Shown: positions 46,301 to 55,273, counted from the stretch's first letter. The stretch is DNA of 64,000 bases from Pseudosulfitobacter pseudonitzschiae (GCF_900129395.1 NZ_FQVP01000001.1:372001-436000), one strand, 5' to 3'. Program-made: numbers and translations. Notes: generated by a model from the sequence alone, not told the origin.

Positions 46301-46970
46301 CTTTATCGACATGCACAAGGAAGGTGCCGGTTTCCGCGCCATGATGAACAACTTTGCCATCGCGGTGTCGGTTGGTCTGCAATACGGCGTGCCGCTGGAA
46401 GAGTTCGTCGATGCGTTCACCTTTACCAAGTTCGAACCGGCCGGCATGGTTCAGGGCAACGACAGCATCAAGAATGCAACGTCGATCCTGGATTATATCT
46501 TCCGCGAACTGGCGGTGTCCTATCTGGACCGCACCGACCTGGCACATGTCCAGCCCGAGGGCGCGTCGTTCGACAGCATCGGTCGCGGTGTCGAAGAGGG
46601 TGTGAGCAATGTCAGCGAAATCAGCGAAAGTGCGGCCAGCAAATCGCTGGAAGTCTTGAAACAGATTTCCTCGACTGGCTATCTGCGCAAGCGTCTGCCG
46701 CAGGATCTGACCCTGCTGCAGGGCGGCATGGCCGATCCGGTTGCAACGCTGCAAACACTGGTGCCCGAAGTGGCCACCGGCACCGGCGGGGCGGCCAGCA
46801 TGACAACCACTGCAGTGGCCTCCGGGGCTGTCAGCCTCGATGCACGGGCCAAGGCGAAAATGCAGGGCTATGAAGGTGAAGCTTGCGGCGAATGTGGCAA
46901 CTACACGCTGGTGCGCAACGGCACCTGCATGAAGTGCAACACCTGCGGCGGCACGTCCGGCTGTAGTTAA
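43320..46970 (+). CDS. nrdJ: Adenosylcobalamin-dependent ribonucleotide reductase (class II)
   Basis: This is a 1216-residue class II reductase that makes deoxyribonucleotides with adenosylcobalamin as radical source. The substrate and active-site blocks [32 protein letters not shown] and [16 protein letters not shown] are present. The C-terminal extension carries YRTGEYADG-like sequence ([19 protein letters not shown], a TSCPD-type domain) and ends in a cysteine tail, CGECG then CMKCNTCGG, which delivers electrons from thioredoxin. GAGG lies eight bases before the ATG. It is the only reductase in the window. A small zinc-ribbon gene follows. Confidence 0.96.
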   Translation: MKIDRKFTQAGSDAYASLDFVTTVSEIRNPDGTIVFRLDNVEVPASWSQVASDVIAQKYFRKAGVPSKVKKVKEKGVPSFLWRSVPAEGAEMGGETSSKQVFDRLAGAWAYWGWKGGYFTTEADAQTYYDEMRHMLATQRAAPNSPQWFNTGLHWAYGIDGPAQGHYYVDYQTGELTRSKSSYEHPQPHACFIQSVADDLVGDGGIMDLWVREARLFKYGSGTGTNFSSLRGEGEKLSGGGKSSGLMGFLKIGDRAAGAIKSGGTTRRAAKMVIVDADHPDIEDFINWKVIEEQKVASIVAGSKMHEQKLNALFAAIKAWDGAEADAYDPKVNEGLKAAIRDAKKVAIPETYIKRVLDYAKQGHTSIEFPTYDTDWDSEAYSSVSGQNSNNSIRVTNAFLTAVEKDADWELISRTDNRVTKTIRARDLWEQVGHAAWACADPGIQYHDTVNEWHTCPADGPIRGSNPCSEYMFLDDTACNLASMNLLTFLKDGVFQVEDYMHAARLWTVTLEISVMMAQFPSKEIAQRSYDFRTLGLGYANIGGLLMNMGYSYDSDEGRALCGALTAIMTGVAYATSAEMAGELGAFPGYKKNAKDMLRVIRNHRNAAYGNDEGYEKLAVKPVPLDIAGCPDMRLVEMAQSTWDEALSLGEKHGYRNAQTSVIAPTGTIGLVMDCDTTGIEPDFALVKFKKLAGGGYFKIINRSVPAALEKLGYGSAQIEEIVSYAVGHGTIGNAPGINHTSLTGHGFGPNELAKVDAALESAFDIRFVFNQWTLGEDFCTKVLGIPAAKLNDPTFDLLRHLGFSKRDIELANDHVCGTMTLEGAPFLKEEHYAIFDCANACGKKGKRYLSVDSHIYMMAAAQSFISGAISKTINMPNDATIEDCQKAYELSWSLGVKANALYRDGSKLSQPLASALVEDDEEAEEALASGSMQEKATVLAEKIVEKIIVKEIVKSHREKMPERRKGYTQKAIVGGHKVYLRTGEYADGNLGEIFIDMHKEGAGFRAMMNNFAIAVSVGLQYGVPLEEFVDAFTFTKFEPAGMVQGNDSIKNATSILDYIFRELAVSYLDRTDLAHVQPEGASFDSIGRGVEEGVSNVSEISESAASKSLEVLKQISSTGYLRKRLPQDLTLLQGGMADPVATLQTLVPEVATGTGGAASMTTTAVASGAVSLDARAKAKMQGYEGEACGECGNYTLVRNGTCMKCNTCGGTSGCS

Positions 46971-47061
46971 GCAAATCACGTTTCCCATTGCGGGAAAACG
47001 TGCAGGGGGTTCGACCGCGCCAGTTCAGGCCGGACCTCCGCCGAAATAGGGTGGGGCGGAA

Positions 47062-47256
47062 ATGGTTTGGGATGAGCGCAAAAGGAAAAAACGTGCGATG
47101 AAACCTCTTCGACCTCAGCTTAGAGAGATGGAACCTCGGTTGAAACCACTCGACGTTCCTCCCGACGCGCGGTGGTGCGGTTATTGCGGTGACTATATTG
47201 TTGCCGCTGACGAAAATAGGAAGAACTGTCCTGTCTGTGAGGGAGAGTTCAAATAG
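47062..47256 (+). CDS. Small zinc-ribbon-like protein behind nrdJ
   Basis: This is a 64-residue protein with a basic N-terminal half (DERKRKKRAMKPLRPQLREM) and a C-terminal CGYC...CPVC pair of CXXC motifs 19 residues apart, which should bind one zinc. No family name comes to mind. It starts 91 bases behind nrdJ with a GGGGCGGA-type site and precedes a hairpin-rich stretch and a strong terminator, so it may share the nrdJ message. The cysteine pattern recalls, but is not the same as, the nrdJ tail. Confidence 0.65.
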   Translation: MVWDERKRKKRAMKPLRPQLREMEPRLKPLDVPPDARWCGYCGDYIVAADENRKNCPVCEGEFK

Positions 47257-47614
47257 CAAAGGGGTGGGTTCTCGCGCATCGCTACGCGATACGCTGCCAC
47301 CCACTCCGAGCAAGTCCGAATGGACTTGCTCGGGACACGGGGCGGGTGCGCTCGCCCCCTGACGACGCTCAGGCCGCAGGCAAAAAAATTTCCGAGCGGT
47401 TAACACATTGAGCCTGAGTGGCGAGACTTTACGGGAGAGCTTCGGCTCTCCCTTTTTTCGTGCGGGTCCGAATTTTCCGGGTGTTGCGAAACGCATGAAA
47501 ACTTAAGGCGCAGGATCAATCGGTCCTGAGCCGAAGACATTTCCCCAAAACCACCTCTGGTTGCCGCATCCGATTCCGATTAAGTCCGGTCGGGAACGCT
47601 TGGGGACCTGACCA
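47257..47614. other. 358-base hairpin-rich gap
   Basis: Three hairpins follow one another at about 47264-47308 (GTGGGT against ACCCAC with an inner ATCGC-TAC-GCGAT), 47311-47336 (11 perfect pairs, CGAGCAAGTCC around GAAT) and 47340-47361 (GGGGCG against CGCCCC). The strong terminator at 47433-47458 comes next. The last 150 bases must contain the promoter of the glutathionylspermidine-synthase-like gene. Confidence 0.6.
47433..47458 (+). terminator. Rho-independent terminator of the nrdJ unit
   Basis: GGGAGAGC-TTCG-GCTCTCCC is followed by TTTTTT, a textbook intrinsic terminator about 180 bases beyond the small zinc-ribbon gene. Confidence 0.93.
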
Positions 47615-48829
47615 TTGAAAAAGATCACTTTGCCTGAACGGGCGCATTGGCGCGACCATGCCAAAGATGTCGGGTTCACCTTTGCGGATATGCATGGCGA
47701 ACCCTATTGGGATGAAACCTCAGCCTATGCCTTTACGCTTGAGCAGATCGAGACCGATCTGGAAGACCCTTCAACCGCGCTGCATGACATGTGCCGCGAG
47801 GCAGTGGCCGAGATCATCGCCAGCGAAAGCCTGATGGAAAAACTGGCGATTCCGCAAGCGCACCGTGATCTTGTTGCCGAAAGCTGGAAGCGGGGCGACC
47901 CGGAGATATACGGACGGTTCGATTTCGCCTACGACGGCCAGACGCCTGCCAAGTTGCTGGAATATAACGCCGATACGCCGACGTCCCTGTATGAAAGCGC
48001 GGCGTTTCAGTGGCAATGGTTAGAAGACCAGTTGCACGCCGGTGTGCTGCCCGCCGGAACCGACCAGTTCAACGGGATACACGAGGCATTGGTTGCGCGG
48101 TTTGCCGAAGTGTTCGAAACGAACAGCGATTTGCACTTTACCGCGGTCGCTGGAAATCCAGAGGATTACGGCACGGTCGAGGCCATGGGCTGGGCCGCAC
48201 GAGAGGCTGGTCTGGGCGCGCATTACTGTGATCTGGACAAAATCGCGCTCAGCGAGGACGGCCAGTTTCTGGATGACGAAGATCGCCGGATCGCGGTCTT
48301 GTTCAAATTGTATCCGTGGGAAGATTTGCTGCGCGATGACTACGCAAACCACATCGACGGTTCCTGCTGTCTGTTTCTGGAACCTGCGTGGAAGGCATTG
48401 CTGTCCAACAAGGGATTGTTGCCGGTGTTGTGGGAGATGTTCGAAGGGCATCCAAACCTGTTGCCCGCCTTTTTCGAGGCTGATCTTAACGACACCAGGC
48501 CGGGCCGTGGGGCAAGTGCTGCTGCCTTTGCCCGCGCCGAGGCGCAACTGGACGCCGGTCATGTGCGCAAGCCAATCCTGTCGCGTGAAGGCGCGTCGGT
48601 TTCGATCTTCAAGTCCGGGCAGGTGGTCGAGGAATCGAAAAACACCGACTATTCCGAACATCCGCGCATCATTCAGGCCTATGCGCCATTGCCGCAGTTT
48701 GACGGTTTCCGTCCTGTGGTCGGGGCCTGGATCATAGGGCAGGCTTGTGCCGGAATTGGTCTGCGCGAAGACCGGTCCCGCATCACACAGGATTTGTCCC
48801 GCTTTAAACCCCATTTTATCGTTGCGTAA
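47615..48829 (+). CDS. Glutathionylspermidine synthase family protein (YgiC/YjfC-like ATP-grasp)
   Basis: This is a 404-residue ATP-grasp ligase of the GSP-synthase family. The motifs VAESWKRGDPEIYGRFDFAY, LLEYNADTPTSLYE and KPILSREGASVSIF are the conserved ATP and metal-binding blocks. It lacks the amidase half of E. coli GspSA and is most like YgiC/YjfC, whose substrates are unknown. The start appears to be a TTG at 47615, nine bases after GGGGA; no ATG lies nearby in frame. It is followed by a DUF1190 lipoprotein gene, the same pairing as ygiB-ygiC in E. coli, and then by spermidine synthesis genes. Confidence 0.9.
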   Translation: MKKITLPERAHWRDHAKDVGFTFADMHGEPYWDETSAYAFTLEQIETDLEDPSTALHDMCREAVAEIIASESLMEKLAIPQAHRDLVAESWKRGDPEIYGRFDFAYDGQTPAKLLEYNADTPTSLYESAAFQWQWLEDQLHAGVLPAGTDQFNGIHEALVARFAEVFETNSDLHFTAVAGNPEDYGTVEAMGWAAREAGLGAHYCDLDKIALSEDGQFLDDEDRRIAVLFKLYPWEDLLRDDYANHIDGSCCLFLEPAWKALLSNKGLLPVLWEMFEGHPNLLPAFFEADLNDTRPGRGASAAAFARAEAQLDAGHVRKPILSREGASVSIFKSGQVVEESKNTDYSEHPRIIQAYAPLPQFDGFRPVVGAWIIGQACAGIGLREDRSRITQDLSRFKPHFIVA

Positions 48830-48862
48830 CAGGCGCGGTACCCTAGCAGAAAGACGACTGAC

Positions 48863-49444
48863 ATGACCAAACGCTCGAACCGCGTTGCTATTATGATCGT
48901 TGGCGCGACCGCCTTTGCGCTGGCGGGATGCCGCGAAGAACAGGTGGATGCCGCCGCATTCCCGGATCTGCAAAGCTGTGTGGACGAAGCGTCGCGCGGC
49001 GGGATGTTCAGCGCGCAAGATTGCGAGACCGCGTTTTCGCAGGCCGAGGCGCTGCACGTCGAGGCAGCACCGCGCTATGACAGCATTGCCGTTTGCGAAG
49101 AGCAGCATGGCGAAGGTGCCTGTGGCTCGGAAGCGAGCGCGACACAAGGCGGGTCTGGCAGTATCTTCATGCCGTTGCTGGCAGGTTATCTGATCGGGAA
49201 CATGCTGGGGGGAAAGGCCGGGATGGCCGCGTCCCAGCCGCTGTATAAAAATGCCGACGGACGCTATACCAATGCCGCGCGCACCAGCACCTTTTCCAGC
49301 AACCAAGGCGCGGCAAAGCTGAACACCTCGCAATTTGTCCGCCCGACCTCGACCATCGGGAAAACGCCAATGACACGCGCCACCGCCGCTTCACGCGGGG
49401 GCTTTGGCAAGGCGGGTGGTACAAGGTCAGGTTTCGGAGGGTAG
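48863..49444 (+). CDS. DUF1190 (YgiB-like) lipoprotein
   Basis: This is a 193-residue protein with a lipoprotein signal ending in FALAGC (cysteine near residue 23), a cysteine-bearing middle (SCVDEASRGGMFSAQDCETA) and a Gly-rich helix (GYLIGNMLGGKAGMA). The C-terminal third is Ser/Thr/Gly-rich. The pattern and the neighbour fit DUF1190/YgiB. It starts 33 bases behind the ATP-grasp gene. The YgiB-YgiC pair is conserved in proteobacteria without known function. Confidence 0.85.
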   Translation: MTKRSNRVAIMIVGATAFALAGCREEQVDAAAFPDLQSCVDEASRGGMFSAQDCETAFSQAEALHVEAAPRYDSIAVCEEQHGEGACGSEASATQGGSGSIFMPLLAGYLIGNMLGGKAGMAASQPLYKNADGRYTNAARTSTFSSNQGAAKLNTSQFVRPTSTIGKTPMTRATAASRGGFGKAGGTRSGFGG

Positions 49445-49718
49445 AAATACCCGCAGACGCTCAAGGTCTGAAACGAGTTCGCATTCATCCTGTGCGCACT
49501 CGCCCTTGGGCCCTTGCGATCGACGTCGCACTGAACCTTGAACGGGCAAGAGGCGGGCAGGCTGCAACCACGTTTTCATGTTGTTTGTCCTGTTTTCCCA
49601 TGCACATACAACGGTGAAAGCGTGCCCGTGTCGCGGGCATTTTGCCATCGCCCTTGCCATGGGGGCTTCGTCGCCTTAGGTGGGCGGCTTGAGACACGGC
49701 ACCAAGGGGAGCACGCCC

Positions 49719-50813
49719 ATGCAAACGCCCTATTACCTGATCGACAAATCCCATCTGAAAAAGAACATAGAAAAAATCGCCTGGTTGCGTGACGCATCCG
49801 GTGCGAAATCGCTGTTGGCGCTGAAGTGTTTTGCCACGTGGTCGGTCTTTGATTTCATGTCGCAATACATGGATGGATCGACCTCGTCGTCGCTGTACGA
49901 GGTGCGGTTGGGGGCCGAGAAGTTCGGCGGGGAAACGCACGCCTATTCCGTGGCCTATGCCGATCACGAGATCGAAGAGGTCCTGACCCACAGCGACAAG
50001 ATCATCTTCAACTCCATCGGCCAGCTGACCCGTTTCGATGCCGCATCGCAGGATCATGTGCGCGGGCTGCGGGTCAATCCGGGGGTGTCAACCTCGGGGT
50101 TTGACCTGGCGGACCCTGCGCGTCCGTTCAGCCGTCTGGGCGAACATGACCCTGACCAGATCGCCACCGTGGCGGACAAGATCAGCGGGCTGATGTTTCA
50201 CAACAACTGCGAGAACGACGATTTCGACCGGTTCGACGAGATGCTGACTCTGATCGAGGACCGTTTTGGCGCGATCATTGCGCGGATGGACTGGATCAGC
50301 CTGGGCGGCGGCATTCATTTCACCGGCGAGGGCTATCCGCTGGAGCGTCTCGCCGCGCGGCTCAAGGCGTTCGCGGAAACCAACGGCGTGCAGGTTTACC
50401 TGGAACCGGGCGAGGCCGCGATCACGGGGGCTGCGACGCTGGAGGTGACCGTTCTGGACACGCTGCACAACGGCAAGGACCTGGCGATTGTCGATGCGTC
50501 GATCGAGGCGCATATGCTGGATTTGCTGATTTACCGCGAGCCTGCGAAAATCAGCCCCGACAGCGGCGATCACCCGTGGATGATCTGCGGCAAGTCCTGC
50601 CTTGCCGGCGATATCTTTGGCGAGTTCCGGTTCGACAAACCGATCCAACCCGGCGACCGGATTTCGTTTCAGGACGCAGCCGGTTACACAATGGTTAAGA
50701 AAAACTGGTTCAACGGGGTGAAGATGCCCGGAATCGCCATTCGCGAGTTGGACGGAAGCCTGCGCATGGTGCGCGAATTCGACTATGCCGATTTTTCGGC
50801 AGCCCTTTCCTGA
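49719..50813 (+). CDS. nspC: Carboxynorspermidine/carboxyspermidine decarboxylase
   Basis: This is a 364-residue PLP enzyme of the alanine-racemase-like fold. The PLP lysine is in LLALKCFATW, the phosphate loop is GGGIHFTGEGYPL, and the catalytic cysteine is in CGKSCLAGD. It performs the last step of the alternative spermidine pathway, removing carbon dioxide from carboxyspermidine. GGGGAG is eight bases before MQTPYYLIDK at 49719. The dehydrogenase that makes its substrate follows 29 bases downstream. Confidence 0.94.
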   Translation: MQTPYYLIDKSHLKKNIEKIAWLRDASGAKSLLALKCFATWSVFDFMSQYMDGSTSSSLYEVRLGAEKFGGETHAYSVAYADHEIEEVLTHSDKIIFNSIGQLTRFDAASQDHVRGLRVNPGVSTSGFDLADPARPFSRLGEHDPDQIATVADKISGLMFHNNCENDDFDRFDEMLTLIEDRFGAIIARMDWISLGGGIHFTGEGYPLERLAARLKAFAETNGVQVYLEPGEAAITGAATLEVTVLDTLHNGKDLAIVDASIEAHMLDLLIYREPAKISPDSGDHPWMICGKSCLAGDIFGEFRFDKPIQPGDRISFQDAAGYTMVKKNWFNGVKMPGIAIRELDGSLRMVREFDYADFSAALS

Positions 50814-50842
50814 ACACCAGACATAAGAGGTCTCTTGGATAC

Positions 50843-52081
50843 ATGAAACGCAATGTTCTTATCATCGGCGCAGGTGGCGTCGCTCAGGTCGTGGCGCACA
50901 AATGCGCGCAAAACAACGATGTGCTGGGGGATTTGCATATCGCCAGCCGGACGGTTTCGAAATGCGAAGCCATCATCCAGAGCGTGCACGACAAGGGTGC
51001 CATGAAACAGGACGGCGTGTTCAAGGCCCATGCGGTGGATGCGATGGACACCGCCGCCGTGGTGGACCTGTTGCAGGGGACCGGTGCGCAGATTGTGATC
51101 AACGTGGGCTCGCCTTTCGTGAACATGACAGTGCTCGAGGCCTGCATTCAGACCGGGGTTGCCTATATCGACACCGCGATTCACGAAGATCCCGCCAAGA
51201 TTTGCGAAACGCCGCCCTGGTACGGCAACTATGAATGGAAACGCCGCGACGACTGCGCGGCAGCGGGTGTGACCGCAATTCTGGGCGCGGGGTTCGATCC
51301 CGGCATGGTCAACGCGTTCGCCCGTTTCGCGGTGGATGAATATATGGACGAGGTGAAATCCATCGACATCGTCGACATCAACGCGGGCAACCACGGCAAG
51401 TATTTCTCGACCAACTTCGACCCCGAGATCAACTTTCGCGAGTTCACCGGCACCGTGTATAGCTGGCAGCAGGGCGCGTGGCAGGAGAACAAGATGTTCG
51501 AGGTGGGCCGCGAGTGGGATCTGCCCGTCGTCGGCAAGCAAAAGGCCTATATGTCGGGCCACGACGAGGTGCATTCGCTGGCGGCCAACTATCCGCAGGC
51601 CGATGTGCGGTTCTGGATGGGCTTTGGCGATCACTACATCAACGTCTTTACCGTTCTGCAAAACCTTGGCCTGCTGTCCGAACAGCCGGTGGTGACGGCC
51701 GAGGGGCTGGAGGTCATTCCGCTGAAAGTGGTCAAGGCCGTGCTGCCCGATCCGTCGAGCCTTGCGCCGAACTACACGGGCAAGACCTGCATCGGGGATC
51801 TGGTCAAAGGCACCAAGGACGGTGCCGAGGCGGAAGTGTTCGTCTATAACGTGGCCGATCACAAGGAAGCCTATGAAGAGGTCGGCAGCCAGGGCATTTC
51901 CTATACCGCCGGCGTGCCGCCCGTGGCCTTTGCGATGCTGATTGCGGATGGCACCTATGACGTGGCCAAGATGGTGAACGTCGAGGAGTTGGACCCCAAG
52001 CCGCTGTTCACCTTGCTGGATGAGATCGGCCTGCCGACGCGGGTCAAGGATGCCAAGGGCGACCGGGCCTGGAACGCATGA
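50843..52081 (+). CDS. Carboxynorspermidine/carboxyspermidine synthase (saccharopine-dehydrogenase family)
   Basis: This is a 412-residue NADPH-dependent reductase. The Rossmann motif NVLIIGAGGVAQVVAHK is at residues 4-20, and GAGFDPGMVNAFARFA and the C-terminal GYTAGVPP-like ISYTAGVPPVAFAML region follow. It condenses aspartate semialdehyde with putrescine or diaminopropane. Together with the decarboxylase upstream it gives a complete spermidine route that does not need S-adenosylmethionine, as known in Vibrio and in many alphaproteobacteria. Confidence 0.93.
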   Translation: MKRNVLIIGAGGVAQVVAHKCAQNNDVLGDLHIASRTVSKCEAIIQSVHDKGAMKQDGVFKAHAVDAMDTAAVVDLLQGTGAQIVINVGSPFVNMTVLEACIQTGVAYIDTAIHEDPAKICETPPWYGNYEWKRRDDCAAAGVTAILGAGFDPGMVNAFARFAVDEYMDEVKSIDIVDINAGNHGKYFSTNFDPEINFREFTGTVYSWQQGAWQENKMFEVGREWDLPVVGKQKAYMSGHDEVHSLAANYPQADVRFWMGFGDHYINVFTVLQNLGLLSEQPVVTAEGLEVIPLKVVKAVLPDPSSLAPNYTGKTCIGDLVKGTKDGAEAEVFVYNVADHKEAYEEVGSQGISYTAGVPPVAFAMLIADGTYDVAKMVNVEELDPKPLFTLLDEIGLPTRVKDAKGDRAWNA

Positions 52082-52086
52082 GGTGA

Positions 52087-52110
52087 GGGGGCGCACCGTG
52101 GTGCGCCCCC
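52087..52110. terminator. Hairpin between convergent genes
   Basis: GGGGGCGCACC and GGTGCGCCCCC pair perfectly around GT, five bases after the carboxyspermidine synthase stop and 23 before the MocR gene end. There is no T-run, but the stem is strong. Confidence 0.65.
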
Positions 52111-52132
52111 GGCCGCCGGTTCTGTAGCTGAC

Positions 52133-53467
52133 CTAGATACCTGAAACCTCTGTGATCGCGGCGCGGACGGTCTGGAAAATCGCTGGCAAATCATCCTTTG
52201 CAAGCCCTCCAAAAGCAAGCCGCAAGGCCTGTGGTGCGGCTCCGCCGGTTGCAAAAGGGTCCGCGCCAGACACTGAAAATCCTTGTTCTTTCAGTCGTGT
52301 AACGATTGGTTCCGCGCGCGTCCCCTTTGCCAGCGGCACCCAGGCGAACCCCGCGTTGCGATGCGAGAGCAGCGGCATTCCGTCAAAGGCGCTCCGGCAA
52401 AGCAGTTGACGCGCAGCTCCATCCTGTCGCCGGGTCAGTTGCGATTTGGCCAGCGTGCCGTCCTCGATCCAACCTGTGACCAGGCCAGAGATCAGCGCAG
52501 GCGCGTTCCAGGTTGTGGCCCTGATCGCCCCAAGCAGTTTTTCGACATGGGCTGCGGGGGCAACCACATAGCCCAGACGCAGACCGGTCGCGAGGCTTTT
52601 GGAAAAGCTCCCGACATGGATCGTTCGCTCGGGTGCAAGTGTGATCAGGCTGGGCGGCGGTTCTGGTTCGAGAAAGGCATAGGCTGCGTCCTCGATGATG
52701 AACAGATCGTGTTTGCGTGCGATGCTGACCAGTCGTAAGCGGGTGGTTTCGCTCATCACCGTTCCCAAAGGATTGTGAACGGTTGGCATCAGATAGACCG
52801 CCCGCAGCTTGCCCTGACGACACTGGCGGTCCAGCGCGTCGGGGTCCATCGCCCCGTCATCTCCGTCGACCGCAACAAGATCGAGCCCCTGCAACGCCGC
52901 AACAGATTTGAAGCCGGGATAGGTCAAGGTGTCGGTGGCAATCGCCTGTCCGCGTCGGAACAGGCCAAGGGCGAGGGTGGCCAGTCCGTGCTGGCCGCCC
53001 GAGGTCACCAAAAGGCATTCGGGATCGACCTTCCCCAGGGTCGTGGCAAGGCTTTTTGCAATGATCCGGCGTTCGTGGGTGCGCCCGCCGTGAGGTTGAT
53101 AGCGCAGCATCGCCTCTAAATCGCCCGCCGTTGCGAGCCGCCGCAGCCCTGCGCGCAGTATATCTGCATCGGTCGCCTCACCCGGCATATTGAACACCAG
53201 ATCAATCAGGTCGTCGTTGGCAGTGTGCTGCACGCCAAGGGTGGGGGGCAGTGCCAGATCACGCACATAGGTGCCGCGCCCCGCTTCTCCGATAATCATG
53301 CCACGGCGATCCAGCTCGCCGTAAACACGGGTTGCGGTGGCAAGTGCGACGTTGAATTGCTGGGCAAAGGCGCGGTGGGTGGGCAGTTTCGTGCCCGGCA
53401 CCAGCTTGCCACTTTCGATCGCCGCAGACAGCATGTCGGCCAGGTGGATGTATCGGGCTTTCTTCAT
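52133..53467 (-). CDS. MocR-family regulator (GntR wHTH fused to aminotransferase)
   Basis: This is a 444-residue two-domain regulator. Residues 1-70 form a GntR winged helix (LADMLSAAIESGKLVPGTKL, RAFAQQFNVALATATRVYGE). The remainder is a fold-type I aminotransferase with the PLP lysine in GSFSKSLATGLRLGY. Proteins of this type sense PLP or amino-compound conjugates. It is divergent from an MFS transporter across 120 bases that hold two inverted repeats, so it most likely controls that transporter. The ligand is unknown. Confidence 0.92.
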   Translation of the reverse strand: MKKARYIHLADMLSAAIESGKLVPGTKLPTHRAFAQQFNVALATATRVYGELDRRGMIIGEAGRGTYVRDLALPPTLGVQHTANDDLIDLVFNMPGEATDADILRAGLRRLATAGDLEAMLRYQPHGGRTHERRIIAKSLATTLGKVDPECLLVTSGGQHGLATLALGLFRRGQAIATDTLTYPGFKSVAALQGLDLVAVDGDDGAMDPDALDRQCRQGKLRAVYLMPTVHNPLGTVMSETTRLRLVSIARKHDLFIIEDAAYAFLEPEPPPSLITLAPERTIHVGSFSKSLATGLRLGYVVAPAAHVEKLLGAIRATTWNAPALISGLVTGWIEDGTLAKSQLTRRQDGAARQLLCRSAFDGMPLLSHRNAGFAWVPLAKGTRAEPIVTRLKEQGFSVSGADPFATGGAAPQALRLAFGGLAKDDLPAIFQTVRAAITEVSGI

Positions 53468-53505
53468 GGTCTCGCTCTGATCTTAACACCTGTCTCCTGC
53501 GCTTC

Positions 53506-53553
53506 TGTATCTAGTACAATATTAAAATTGTCATGCCAAAAACTGCATGGCAT
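53506..53553. promoter_or_regulatory. Candidate MocR operators in divergent promoter
   Basis: Two inverted repeats lie between the divergent genes: TGTA-TCTAG-TACA (53506-53518) and ATGCCA-N9-TGGCAT (53533-53553). Their spacing and position suit binding by the MocR regulator. Confidence 0.5.
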
Positions 53554-53587
53554 TCGGATCGCATGTCAATCTGCAAGGCTCATCCCA

Positions 53588-54760
53588 ATGCCCATGTCCA
53601 AACTGATCCCGGTCTCACTGCTTGCCCTCGGGCTGTTTACGGTGACCTTTGCCGTGAACCTTCAGGCCCCATTGTACGATGTCTATGCTGCCCAAAGTGA
53701 TGTGGGTGCGACGGCGGTAACCATCGCGTTTGCGGCTTATGTTGCGGGCCTTATGCCGACGCTGTTGCTGCTGGGCGGATTGTCGGACCGGATCGGGCGG
53801 CGGGTGCCGATCGCGCTGGCGCTGATGCTGGGGGCTGGGGCCACGGCGCTTTTGGTGCATGTGCCCAGTTGGACAAGTCTGGTTTGTGCGCGGGTGCTGC
53901 TCGGGGTTGGTACGGGCCTCGCGACGACTGCTGGAACCGCGTATATGAGCGAAATTCTTGGCACGGACCGCGTCAGGACCGCGGCCCTTATCGTGACCTC
54001 TGCCACCTCGCTTGGCTTTGGTGGCGGTGCGCTGGCGACGGGTATCAGCCTTGGCGTGCAAGGGCCGACCTATATGCCCGCCAGCTATATCGGCTTGTGC
54101 GTGATGGCGCCGGTTCTTGCGGTGATCGCCCTTGGGTTGCCCCGGATTGACAGGCCGCGGGCTGTTTCCATCTTACGCCTGCCGGTGTTTCCGGCTGGCA
54201 CATGGGTGTTCGGGACGGCGATGGCGCTGGCCTGGTCTACAACCGGTATGACCATTGCCGTTGTGCCTTTGGAGCTTGGGGCGAACAATCTGGGCGGATG
54301 GACGGGGCTGGTCATTTTTCTGGCGATTTTTGTGGGCTTCCTGTGTCAACCGATTGCCCGCCGTATGACCAACGAACGTGCGCTTGCTTGGGGGTTCGCT
54401 CTGATCCCGCTTGGATTTCTGGTGCTTCTGGCAGGGGTTTGGTGGAAGGGGCTGGCGTTGGTTCTTCTTGGAACCTGCATCACAAGCTCAGCCAGTTACG
54501 GCTTTACCTATCTTGCGTCTATGGCCGAAGTGTCCATGCGCGCGCCGGATGATCGGGCGCGGGCGACAGCGGGTTTGTTTGTCTATGCGTATTTCGGGTT
54601 CTCGGTGCCGGTGATTGCCACCGGTGTCTTGGCGGATATGTTTGGTCTTTTTTCTGCATTGATCGTGTTTGCAGCGTTTCAGATCGCAGCGACGGCAGGC
54701 ATTGTGTTTTTGTGGTTGCGGCGGGCTGCTCCGCTGGATGCAGCCCACAATGTCGGGTGA
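53588..54760 (+). CDS. MFS transporter
   Basis: This is a 390-residue protein with about twelve hydrophobic segments. The MFS signature GGLSDRIGRRVPIALALML follows helix 2, and RVLLGVGTGLATTAGTAYMS lies in helices 4-5, an arrangement common in drug and metabolite exporters. AAGG is nine bases before the ATG at 53588; a second ATG two codons later is possible. It is likely controlled by the divergent MocR regulator. Confidence 0.9.
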   Translation: MPMSKLIPVSLLALGLFTVTFAVNLQAPLYDVYAAQSDVGATAVTIAFAAYVAGLMPTLLLLGGLSDRIGRRVPIALALMLGAGATALLVHVPSWTSLVCARVLLGVGTGLATTAGTAYMSEILGTDRVRTAALIVTSATSLGFGGGALATGISLGVQGPTYMPASYIGLCVMAPVLAVIALGLPRIDRPRAVSILRLPVFPAGTWVFGTAMALAWSTTGMTIAVVPLELGANNLGGWTGLVIFLAIFVGFLCQPIARRMTNERALAWGFALIPLGFLVLLAGVWWKGLALVLLGTCITSSASYGFTYLASMAEVSMRAPDDRARATAGLFVYAYFGFSVPVIATGVLADMFGLFSALIVFAAFQIAATAGIVFLWLRRAAPLDAAHNVG

Positions 54761-54802
54761 TCTGAGGCAATTCGGGGGCGCAGCCGTAATGTCATCTGCT
54801 CC

Positions 54803-55273
54803 TTATTCCAGTTCGCCCTCCAACTCCCGCCGCAGTCTTGCCCGCGCGCGCGACAGGCGCGACATCACGGTGCCTTGCGGCACGCCTGTCAGCCGGGCCA
54901 GTTGCGCGGGAGAGCTTTCTCCGCCCGCCACCAGCCGCATGAGGTCGGCCTGATCGCGCGGCAATGTCTCAATCACCCGCAGGGCGTCGGCGCAGTCCAG
55001 CCGCATCGGGGCGTCGGGCTGCACCGTGGCGTGATCTTCCTCCAGCTCCTCGGTCTCGGCTGCGCGCCGCCACGACATGCGGGCCTGATTGGTCAGCGTG
55101 CGCATGGCATAGGCGGGCAGGTCGTCGATGGGGCCGCCACGGCGGGCGCGCTGGATCAGGCGCAGCAGTGTTTCTTGCACCAGATCGTCGGCGGCGCTGT
55201 GGGACCGGGTCAGCCGACGCGCACGGCGGGTCAGCATGGGGATGAGGCGGGTCAGGGGTGCATGTGTTGTCAT
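54803..55273 (-). CDS. ECF-type RNA polymerase sigma factor
   Basis: This is a 156-residue sigma factor with only regions 2 and 4. Region 2 has RSHSAADDLVQETLLRLIQR and region 4 has LPRDQADLMRLVAGGESSPA followed by GVPQGTVMSRLSRARARLRR. No anti-sigma or sensor gene is adjacent; the neighbours are the MFS transporter (convergent) and a secreted EF-hand protein (divergent, 233 bases away). The target genes are unknown; the divergent EF-hand gene is the first candidate. Confidence 0.9.
   Translation of the reverse strand: MTTHAPLTRLIPMLTRRARRLTRSHSAADDLVQETLLRLIQRARRGGPIDDLPAYAMRTLTNQARMSWRRAAETEELEEDHATVQPDAPMRLDCADALRVIETLPRDQADLMRLVAGGESSPAQLARLTGVPQGTVMSRLSRARARLRRELEGELE

Noticed and set aside
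49427-49579. Leftward 50-codon frame with an AGGA site between the DUF1190 gene and nspC
   Set aside because: Codon use is not biased like real genes here, it overlaps the DUF1190 gene end, and no family is recognised.
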